In this document: one piece after another, positions 1 to 5,169 of the stretch
Layout of the letters: each line of letters opens with the position of its first letter
Numbering within the stretch: the first letter of the stretch is position 1
NCBI GenBank assembly: GCA_017451975.1
Contig: JAFTNI010000155.1
Span: 1-5,560 of the forward strand
Direction: 5' to 3'
DNA: 5,560 nucleotides
Source of the DNA: Clostridia bacterium
Lineage (GTDB): Bacteria > Bacillota > Clostridia > Oscillospirales > CAG-272
The notes under the pieces: model-generated
Seen by the model: only the letters and a program-made list of their open reading frames with translations
Database searches by the model: none
Told to the model about the DNA's origin: nothing
Position numbers and translations under genes: made by a program

Positions 1-858
1 CCCGCAAACCTTTTCTGCCACGCCGACGCCCGCCGTTACGGCAACGCCCATCGTTTGCCCAAGGTTATTTATAATAGCGGTTATGGCAAGAAAGGAAACG
101 GAAACGAGAAAATCCTGAAAAGCGATTGGGAAGCCAAGCGAAAATGTGCGCGCTATGAATTTTTTATGGAAGCGTATGTTTTTCAGCGAAAACGTGAACG
201 GTAAGCCTATCTTTTTTATTATAACAAGCGAAATAAGAACGCTGAAAAGCTGTGCAAACACGGTGGCAAGCGCCGCACCTGCAACCCCCATGCCGAATAC
301 ACCAACGAGGAGAAGGTCGCCCGCGATATTGAAAACACAGGCTATGGCAACGGTTATAAGCGGCACGCCCGAATTGCCTATGCCGCGGAAAACTGCGCCC
401 AGCACGTTATACGCCGTTATGAAAAAGAAGCCTGCGCCGCAAATGCGGATATATGTAACTGTGCCCTCAAACGCTTCTGTGGGCGATTGCATTATAAGCG
501 CTATCTGCTCTGCGAAAAGCTCTGTTACAAGCAGCATAACTGCGCTGATTATGGAAAAGAGAACTATGCCCGCGCCTATTATATCGCCCGTTTCTTCTTC
601 GCGCTTTTCACCTATTTTTATGCCGATAAAGATGGTTGTGCCCATAGCGAGGCCTACTATAACAGTGGTAAGCGCGTGCATTATCCAGCTGCCCGTGGAA
701 ACTGCGGTAACATCGGCATCTGTGCCGAACCAGCCAACAATCATCATATCCACAGCGCCGTACATCGTTTGCAGAAAAAGCGAAAGAAGCACGGGAAGTG
801 CAAATTTTATAAGCGAGGGCAGAATTTTGCCCTTTGTAAAATCACCTATTTTTTTCAT
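1..858 (-). CDS. MATE family efflux transporter, N-terminal part (runs off the left edge)
   Basis: A minus-strand frame is open from an ATG at 858 to the first base of the window, giving 286 residues without a stop. The C-terminal part is missing; MATE proteins are usually about 450 residues with 12 membrane helices. Seven hydrophobic segments are visible, near residues 16-44, 57-80, 92-114, 136-157, 163-185, 190-214 and 240-263. Family-type stretches include a first helix with Pro22 and Asp37 (LFLQTMYGAVDMMIVG), FRGIGNSGVPLI at 157-168, and DLLLVGVFGMGVAGAALAT at 181-199. MATE proteins sit in the cytoplasmic membrane and export cationic drugs or metabolites in exchange for H+ or Na+. Asp37 lies where characterised members have a cation-coupling aspartate, but that match is my inference. 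The ribosome binding site AAAGGA (868-873) is 9 bases upstream and supports this start. The gene is divergent from malQ with its own promoter. The substrate cannot be predicted. Confidence 0.93.
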   Translation of the reverse strand, partial: MKKIGDFTKGKILPSLIKFALPVLLSLFLQTMYGAVDMMIVGWFGTDADVTAVSTGSWIMHALTTVIVGLAMGTTIFIGIKIGEKREEETGDIIGAGIVLFSIISAVMLLVTELFAEQIALIMQSPTEAFEGTVTYIRICGAGFFFITAYNVLGAVFRGIGNSGVPLITVAIACVFNIAGDLLLVGVFGMGVAGAALATVFAQLFSVLISLVIIKKIGLPFTFSLKNIRFHKKFIARTFSLGFPIAFQDFLVSVSFLAITAIINNLGQTMGVAVTAGVGVAEKVCG

Positions 859-896
859 GCCTGAATATCCTTTAAAGTAAAATAATTTTTAGAACT

Positions 897-925
897 ATTG
901 TATTCCAATTTACTTCTTTTGTCAA
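897..925 (-). promoter_or_regulatory. Sigma-A-type promoter of the MATE gene
   Basis: On the minus strand a perfect -35 box TTGACA (plus-strand 920-925) is followed after exactly 17 bases by TACAAT (897-902), a 5/6 match to the -10 consensus. Transcription would begin near 890, giving a leader of about 30 bases that contains the AAAGGA ribosome binding site before the ATG at 858. The surrounding DNA is very AT-rich. Confidence 0.8.
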
Positions 926-977
926 TGTTATCCTAAAAATCAGCGTTTATTTTTATATAATAAATTTGAATAAAAAA

Positions 978-1006
978 TTGACACTCGGCAGACTTTGTGG
1001 TAAACT
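978..1006 (+). promoter_or_regulatory. Sigma-A-type promoter of malQ
   Basis: A perfect TTGACA (978-983) is followed after 17 bases by TAAACT (1001-1006), a 4/6 match to the -10 consensus. A TG dinucleotide at 998-999 in the extended -10 position may compensate for the weaker -10 box. Transcription would start near 1013, leaving a leader of about 45 bases before the malQ ATG. It points away from the MATE promoter, with about 50 AT-rich bases between the two -35 boxes. Confidence 0.75.
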
Positions 1007-1015
1007 GTTAATTGT

Positions 1016-1042
1016 GCAAGTTTTACTTAGCGCAAATTTTAC
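1016..1042 (+). repeat. Imperfect 11-base direct repeat in the malQ leader, possible operator
   Basis: GCAAGTTTTAC (1016-1026) and GCAAATTTTAC (1032-1042) match at 10 of 11 bases and start 16 bases apart. Both lie just downstream of the predicted malQ transcription start and upstream of the ribosome binding site GGAG (1045-1048). That is a position where a bound repressor could block transcription of malQ. The repeat is seen directly; the operator role is inference. Confidence 0.35.
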
Positions 1043-1057
1043 CCGGAGCTTATACTG

Positions 1058-2575
1058 ATGAGAACAAGCGGCATACTTTTACATATATCATCGCTGCCGA
1101 GCGAGCACGGAATAGGAACCTTCGGCAAGGAAGCCTATAGGTTTGTGGATTTTCTTGCAAAGGCGGGGCAAGCTTATTGGCAGATATTGCCCATTGGCAT
1201 AACGAGCTATGGTGATTCACCTTATCAATCGTTTTCCTCTTTTGCGGGCAACCCGTATTTTATAGACCCTGACCTGCTTATAAAAGAGGGGTACCTTGAA
1301 AAAGCAGATGTAGCGGGGCTTGATTTCGGCTCTGACAGAGATAAAGTCGATTTCGGCAAGCTTTACGCGGGCAGATATAAAATGTTAAGGAGAGCCGCGG
1401 CGCGCTTTAAAAAAGCCGTGCCAGAGGATTATGCGGCTTTCTGCCGTGAAAATGGGGCGTGGCTGGAAGGCTTCGCGCTCTTTATGGCTATAAAGAACGA
1501 AGCGGGCGGTGCTTCCTGGCAGAAGTGGGAAAAAGGGCTTAAAACGCGCGAAAAAGCGGCGCTTGAAGCGGCAAAAAAACGCTTGGCAGACGAAATTGAA
1601 TTCTACAGAATAATAGAATACCTCTTTTTCAAGCAGTGGTTTGAGCTTAAGGCTTACGCAGGGAAAAAGGGCATAAAGATAATAGGCGATCTGCCGATAT
1701 ACGTTTCGCTCGACAGCGCAGACGTTTGGGAAAACCCCGAGGATTTCGAGCTTGATGAAAAGCTTGCGCCCAAAAGAGTAGCGGGCTGCCCGCCTGACGG
1801 CTTTTCCGCCGATGGGCAAAGGTGGGGCAACCCTCTTTATAATTGGAAAAAGATGCAAAGGGAAGGCTTCCCGTGGTGGTGCCGCCGCGCGGCGTTTTCG
1901 CGGAAGATTTTCGACGTTATACGCATAGACCATTTTCGCGGATTTGAGGCTTACTGGGCAATACCCGCCGCCGACAAAACGGCAAAGGGCGGCGCTTGGG
2001 TAAAGGGCCCCGGATACGCGCTTTTCGAAGCGCTTGAAGCGAAGCTCGGGCATCTGCCCGTAATTGCAGAGGACCTGGGCTTTCTTACCGAAGGTGTGAA
2101 GGAGCTATTGCAAAAAACGGGCTTCCCCGGTATGAAGGTGCTGGAATTTGCCTTTGACCCCGAGGGCGATAGCGACTACCTGCCGCACAACATAGGCAAA
2201 AACTCCGTTGCCTATATCGGCACGCACGATAACGAGCCTGCGCTGCTCTGGCTTGAAAAATCGCCGAAGGCAACAGCCGAATTTGCAAAAAGCTATATGC
2301 ACCTCACGAAAGAGGAGGGCTATAACTGGGGATTTATACGCACGCTTATGGCGTGCCCCGCAGACACGGCGATAATGCAGATGCAGGATATACTTGCTCT
2401 TTCCGAGGGCGCGAGAATGAACACGCCCGCAAAGGAAAGCGGCAACTGGGCATGGCGCGTGCGCCCCGAGTGCATAAACGATTGGCTTGCGGAAATAATT
2501 TATAAAAAAACAGCGCTTTACCGCCGCTTGCCCGAAAGCCTGAAACAGAAAAAAGCGGGCAAGGAAGTTAAATAA
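1058..2575 (+). CDS. malQ: 4-alpha-glucanotransferase (amylomaltase, GH77)
   Basis: This cytoplasmic enzyme moves alpha-1,4-glucan segments from one maltooligosaccharide to another or to glucose, releasing glucose and lengthening dextrins for phosphorylase. The 505-residue length is normal for bacterial family GH77. The N terminus (SGILLHISSLPSEHGIGTFG, residues 4-23) and the block WQILPIGITSYGDSPYQSFS (41-60) are signatures of the family. The catalytic residues are all present. The nucleophile is Asp291 in RIDHFRGFEAYW, the acid/base is Glu338 in AEDLGFLT, and the transition-state-stabilising acid is Asp391 in GTHDNE. These assignments follow the known Thermus amylomaltase residues. Further family blocks are CPPDGFSADGQRWGNPLYNW (244-263) and RMNTPAKESGNWAWR (453-467). 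The start is supported by GGAG at 1045-1048, 9 bases upstream, and by a promoter at 978-1006. No other maltose or glycogen gene lies nearby in the window. The downstream gene follows after 58 bases on the same strand. Confidence 0.97.
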   Translation: MRTSGILLHISSLPSEHGIGTFGKEAYRFVDFLAKAGQAYWQILPIGITSYGDSPYQSFSSFAGNPYFIDPDLLIKEGYLEKADVAGLDFGSDRDKVDFGKLYAGRYKMLRRAAARFKKAVPEDYAAFCRENGAWLEGFALFMAIKNEAGGASWQKWEKGLKTREKAALEAAKKRLADEIEFYRIIEYLFFKQWFELKAYAGKKGIKIIGDLPIYVSLDSADVWENPEDFELDEKLAPKRVAGCPPDGFSADGQRWGNPLYNWKKMQREGFPWWCRRAAFSRKIFDVIRIDHFRGFEAYWAIPAADKTAKGGAWVKGPGYALFEALEAKLGHLPVIAEDLGFLTEGVKELLQKTGFPGMKVLEFAFDPEGDSDYLPHNIGKNSVAYIGTHDNEPALLWLEKSPKATAEFAKSYMHLTKEEGYNWGFIRTLMACPADTAIMQMQDILALSEGARMNTPAKESGNWAWRVRPECINDWLAEIIYKKTALYRRLPESLKQKKAGKEVK

Positions 2576-2633
2576 TTTTCGGATATACGGCGGTAGCTTT
2601 ATATACAAAAACAAAAACTGAAAGGATTTTTTC

Positions 2634-4091
2634 ATGGAAACTAAAAAAACGGGAAAAAATAAAAACCTCAAAAAGAAAAAGAAGAAAGGCGCGAAAAAGC
2701 TGATTATATGCGCTGTTGCGCTCGTGCTGGTGGTGGCAATATTGCTGCTGGCGCTTAATTTCTGCGGAAAAGATTTAAGCAAAATAGATATCTTGCGCTC
2801 GGAAAACTTCACGGTTTCCGCCGCTATGGTTACTTATTCACTTTACGACACATATCATTATTACTACAATTATTTCGGAGCTGAAGGCCTCAAATTCGCT
2901 TTCGGCATAGATGCCAACGTATCGCTCAGCGAACAGTATTCCGATGCTGAAAAGGGTATAACCTGGTTTGACGTATTCAAAACAGAGGCTATAGACGGCT
3001 TCTGTAACGCGCTCGCGCTCTGCGAGGCCGCGGTAGATGCAGGTGTTGAGCTTTCCGATATCGACAAAAAATACATTCAGTCTGAAATAGATGAAATAGA
3101 AACGCTTGCAACCAAAGACGGCATGACGCTTAAGGAATATATCAAAAAAATCTATGGTAATAACGTTAACGAAGATGATATAAGAAAATCGCTCGAACTG
3201 CACCGCCTTGCAAACAAGATGAGATACAGAGAATACAGCATTGTAACGGCGACGGAAAGCGAAATAGAAGCAGTGCTGAAGGAAGAGGGCAATACGTACC
3301 TTATGCGCGACATTATTTACGTAGAGCTTACTCTTGCAAACGATAGCGCAAAAACCGAAAAAATAAAGGAATATGCACAGAAACTCAAGAGCGCGGCAAC
3401 TGAGGAAGAGTTCCGTGCGCTTGCAGCAGAGTTCTTTGCTAGTGAATATTGTGTAAATAAATCGGAAAATAAAAAAGTGAACTCGCAAACGGTGCAAAAC
3501 AATGTTTCCGAGGACGAAAAAACCGAGCTCGACAGCTGGTTCTTTGCAAATGGTACGGAAATTGGCAGCACATACGTTCACGAAGGCTCTGCTTCCCACG
3601 TAGCTTATATGGTTCTCAGCGATGCGGCTATGGATGAAACACCCACGAGGGATATGTATACGATGGTTTTTGACCCCGGCATTTACGGTACGATGGATGA
3701 GTGCAAAGCAGAAGCAGAAAGAGTTTATGCACTCTGGCAGGATGGCGGCGCAGGCCTTGAAAGATTCAAGGAGCTTGCAGCGGAATATACTACAGACTAC
3801 GTAAGCACATACCTTGGCGGTTACTATGAAAACGTAAAGAAGGGCGATATGGTTGATGCCCTTGATGCTTGGCTTTTCGATGAAAAGCTCGAGGTTGGCG
3901 CAAGCACGGTTATAAAGAGCGACTACGGCTATCATATCATGCTCTACAGTGGCGAAGGTGACCCTGCATGGAAGGCACCTATTGTTGAAAGCATAAAGGA
4001 TGATAAGGTAACAAGCTCTGTACTTAACTATGCTGAAGTTCACACAATAACAACCGTAAACGGAAATATGAAATATGTAAAAGCAAAATAA
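2634..4091 (+). CDS. Membrane-anchored parvulin-type peptidyl-prolyl cis-trans isomerase / SurA-like foldase
   Basis: The 485-residue protein has a very lysine-rich cytoplasmic tail (residues 4-22) and one hydrophobic anchor (about 23-42), so the bulk should face outside. Cys44 follows the anchor, but residues 41-43 (LNF) do not form a lipobox, so I call it a membrane anchor rather than a lipoprotein signal. Residues about 57-215 are helical and resemble the SurA-type chaperone region. Residues 338-440 fit a rotamase/PpiC domain: FKELAAEYTTD, the GG pair at 395-396, the DAWLF block (411-415), and YGYHIML with His434. Residues 224-329 look like a second, degenerate copy, with RDIIYVEL, LDSWFF and SHVAYMVL but no GG pair. 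The likely role is folding exported proteins at the outer face of the membrane, as for PrsA. The ribosome binding site AAAGGA (2621-2626) is 7 bases from the ATG. The gene is probably co-transcribed with malQ, since the gap has no hairpin and no convincing promoter. A terminator follows at 4190. The family call is firm; the substrate is unknown. Confidence 0.88.
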   Translation: METKKTGKNKNLKKKKKKGAKKLIICAVALVLVVAILLLALNFCGKDLSKIDILRSENFTVSAAMVTYSLYDTYHYYYNYFGAEGLKFAFGIDANVSLSEQYSDAEKGITWFDVFKTEAIDGFCNALALCEAAVDAGVELSDIDKKYIQSEIDEIETLATKDGMTLKEYIKKIYGNNVNEDDIRKSLELHRLANKMRYREYSIVTATESEIEAVLKEEGNTYLMRDIIYVELTLANDSAKTEKIKEYAQKLKSAATEEEFRALAAEFFASEYCVNKSENKKVNSQTVQNNVSEDEKTELDSWFFANGTEIGSTYVHEGSASHVAYMVLSDAAMDETPTRDMYTMVFDPGIYGTMDECKAEAERVYALWQDGGAGLERFKELAAEYTTDYVSTYLGGYYENVKKGDMVDALDAWLFDEKLEVGASTVIKSDYGYHIMLYSGEGDPAWKAPIVESIKDDKVTSSVLNYAEVHTITTVNGNMKYVKAK

Positions 4092-4113
4092 TAAAAAGCC
4101 TCGGCGGTGAAAG

Positions 4114-4140
4114 GGTGATGTTCTTATCGGAAAAATCACC
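4114..4140. repeat. Short inverted repeat downstream of the foldase gene
   Basis: GGTGAT (4114-4119) and ATCACC (4135-4140) can form a 6-bp stem with a 15-base loop. GGTGA (4106-4110) and CACCCC (4144-4149) offer alternative or outer pairing. No clear T-run follows it on the plus strand, so it is a weak terminator candidate there. It may be transcript 3'-end structure or a remnant. The rest of 4092-4189 shows nothing else I can support. Confidence 0.35.
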
Positions 4141-4189
4141 TAACACCCCTACGGATAACAAAATTTGAATCGCAGAAAACAAAGATTAA

Positions 4190-4233
4190 CCCCGACAGAT
4201 TTTTTAAAACGTCTGTCGGGGCTGTTTGTTCTC
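4190..4233. terminator. Rho-independent terminator between convergent genes, probably bidirectional
   Basis: CCCCGACAGA (4190-4199) pairs perfectly with TCTGTCGGGG (4212-4221), a 10-bp GC-rich stem around a 12-base loop of mostly T and A. On the plus strand it is followed by the T-rich CTGTTTGTTCTCT, which suits ending the malQ-foldase transcript. On the minus strand the following TTAATCTTTGTTTT is also T-rich, so it could end the converging gene at 4261-4938 too. The plus direction is the better match. Confidence 0.8.
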
Positions 4234-4260
4234 TAATATAATTTGGAACATATCTTGTTT

Positions 4261-4938
4261 TTATACTTTCAAATGCGTTTCGTCGTAGGTGACAAGCCAA
4301 TAATCGCTCATTTTTCCGTCTTCAAAGGAATTTCGTTTCTTGCCCGTACCGCCCTGTTCGGGGAATTGATCCGAGCATTTATAGGACTTTATGTAATGCA
4401 ATTTGTCATAGCTGTCAACAAGCATAATCTCGATGCTTTCTTGTGATAATGCCACCTCTTTGATTGTCATATCGGACAGCAATTCTTTAAACTTTGAAAG
4501 GCTGTTTGCGTAATCGTCAAATACGATTAACGGAGCATATTTTTCTGCACGATCCGGATGGCATTCCAAAACATGATCGTCAAACAAAATATGCTCGCCT
4601 GCTGACCATATACAATAAGTCAACCACCTTGTGCCATATTCTCCCTGCAATTTCAGCCCGAAAAAGCCGGGACCGCCCATTCCATAAGTACCGCAGTAAG
4701 TACATACATCAACAATGTGGCTGTTTTTCAGCACTTCATTTCCAAAAGCTTCAATACTCAACGGAACGCCCAACATAATAATTTCAGAAGAATTAGGCTT
4801 GTATCTGAATATGGGATATTTACGAATTTTCTTGAAACCTCTTGCTTTCCAAAGTTTTTTGTCATCTTTTTTTGCAATCACAAAATTCTCTTTAACAAGG
4901 CCTATATTAAGATTCAAAAATGGATGTTTGAAAAGCAT
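4261..4938 (-). CDS. Hypothetical protein of 225 residues, unrecognised family
   Basis: I do not recognise this protein. The start is set at ATG 4938, not at the TTG (4956) or ATG (4953) further upstream, because a near-perfect Shine-Dalgarno GGAGGTG (4945-4951) sits 6 bases before 4938 and would otherwise lie inside the coding sequence. The stop is TAA at 4261-4263. There is no signal peptide or membrane helix, so the protein should be cytoplasmic. Residues 7-60 alternate hydrophobic and charged positions like beta strands. Residues 79-97 form a Cys/Tyr/Gly-rich turn region (CTYCGTYGMGGPGFFGLKL). Residues 102-126 are aromatic with two cysteines (Cys109, Cys126), and 141-160 look helical. Cys79 and Cys82 form a CxxC-like pair with no obvious second pair. 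The protein ends in a strand-like YWLVTYDE. The gene stands alone with its own promoter and is richer in A and T than its neighbours. Size and solitary placement would suit an orphan immunity or small accessory protein, but that is only a guess. Confidence 0.85.
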   Translation of the reverse strand: MLFKHPFLNLNIGLVKENFVIAKKDDKKLWKARGFKKIRKYPIFRYKPNSSEIIMLGVPLSIEAFGNEVLKNSHIVDVCTYCGTYGMGGPGFFGLKLQGEYGTRWLTYCIWSAGEHILFDDHVLECHPDRAEKYAPLIVFDDYANSLSKFKELLSDMTIKEVALSQESIEIMLVDSYDKLHYIKSYKCSDQFPEQGGTGKKRNSFEDGKMSDYWLVTYDETHLKV

Positions 4939-4944
4939 AATAGG

Positions 4945-4951
4945 CACCTCC
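4945..4951 (-). promoter_or_regulatory. Strong ribosome binding site that decides the start of the unknown gene
   Basis: On the minus strand GGAGGTG is almost fully complementary to the 16S rRNA tail and lies 6 bases before the ATG at 4938. The longer open frame from 4956 would place this site within its own first codons and has no comparable site upstream. I therefore prefer the 225-residue product. Confidence 0.85.
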
Positions 4952-5013
4952 ATCAAATTCTTTTTAATCGTTCCGTTTTATCGCAAGTTTCGCCTTTGTA
5001 TTACATACACATC

Positions 5014-5024
5014 GGGCAACGCCC
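5014..5024. repeat. Small palindrome GGGC-n3-GCCC in the leader of the unknown gene
   Basis: On the transcribed minus strand GGGCGTTGCCC forms a 4-bp GC stem with a 3-base loop, preceded by AGGGGTAT. It lies about 20 bases into the predicted leader of roughly 105 bases (about 5043 to 4939). The stem is short, so alone it is weak. It may be part of a longer dispersed intergenic element, which the window cannot prove. Confidence 0.4.
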
Positions 5025-5049
5025 ATACCCCTAAGGTTGCTCTCAACAT

Positions 5050-5078
5050 ATTATAACACAAATTGGCAGAGAAAACAA
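5050..5078 (-). promoter_or_regulatory. Promoter of the unknown gene, overlapped by a palindrome
   Basis: On the minus strand TTGTTT (plus-strand 5073-5078) is followed after 17 bases by a perfect TATAAT (5050-5055), preceded by TG in the extended -10 position (TGTTATAAT). Transcription would begin near 5043, about 105 bases before the ATG at 4938. The -35 box falls in the loop between the two arms of the inverted repeat at 5060-5093, so protein binding there, or transcription through it, could control this promoter. Confidence 0.75.
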
Positions 5079-5093
5079 TGTCTCTGCCAATTT
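5060..5093. terminator. Perfect 13-bp inverted repeat: terminator and/or operator
   Basis: AAATTGGCAGAGA (5060-5072) and TCTCTGCCAATTT (5081-5093) are perfectly complementary around an 8-base spacer. On the plus strand the second arm runs into TTTTT (5091-5095), and on the minus strand into AATTTGTGTT, so either direction could terminate. It could end the lipoprotein transcript coming from the right. It is also centred on the -35 box of the unknown gene's promoter, the usual place for a repressor operator. I cannot decide between the two roles from sequence. Confidence 0.7.
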
Positions 5094-5124
5094 TTATGTG
5101 TCTGCCATTTCTCCGTTAAGAACA

Positions 5125-5150
5125 ACAGAGAAAAATTCTCTGTCCTTTTT
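5125..5150. terminator. Second hairpin with T-run downstream of the lipoprotein gene
   Basis: ACAGAGAA (5125-5132) pairs with TTCTCTGT (5136-5143) around a 3-base loop, an 8-bp stem. On the plus strand it is followed by CCTTTTT (5144-5150). On the minus strand, downstream of the lipoprotein stop at 5170, the tail TGTTCTT is only moderately T-rich. It shares the CAGAGAAAA sequence with the larger palindrome at 5060-5093. It is probably a weak terminator of the lipoprotein gene, although the better T-run faces the direction in which no gene is seen. Confidence 0.5.
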
Positions 5151-5169
5151 GATTCAATTCAAACCCCGA

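Noticed and set aside
146..880. A 244-codon open frame on the plus strand over the left end
   Set aside because: The opposite strand encodes a clear MATE transporter with seven membrane segments, family motifs, a promoter and a ribosome binding site. The plus frame gives a low-complexity Ser/Thr/Pro/Ile-rich protein with no ribosome binding site, as expected of a shadow.
1385..2053. A minus-strand open frame inside malQ
   Set aside because: malQ is unambiguous here, with its catalytic motifs spanning this region, and the antisense product shows no domain features.
2576..2633. A separate promoter for the foldase gene in the malQ-foldase gap (TATATA near 2600)
   Set aside because: No acceptable -35 box lies at the right distance, and AT-rich runs of this kind occur by chance. 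Co-transcription with malQ is simpler.
2761..2769. Cys44 of the foldase as a lipoprotein attachment site
   Set aside because: The residues before it (LNF) do not fit a lipobox, which needs a small residue such as Gly, Ala or Ser just before the cysteine. A plain membrane anchor fits better.
2838..4139. A 433-codon minus-strand open frame antisense to the foldase gene
   Set aside because: It is long, but its product is a Cys/Phe/Ile-rich string with no domain, while the plus strand has recognisable PPIase motifs in register. It is a by-product of codon choice.
4939..4956. A longer start (TTG 4956 or ATG 4953) for the unknown gene
   Set aside because: It would place the near-perfect Shine-Dalgarno GGAGGTG inside the coding sequence; ATG 4938 is 6 bases from that site.
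4715..5056. Plus-strand frames over the 5' part and leader of the unknown gene
   Set aside because: They are antisense to a frame with a strong promoter and ribosome binding site, and one crosses the promoter. None has its own initiation signals.
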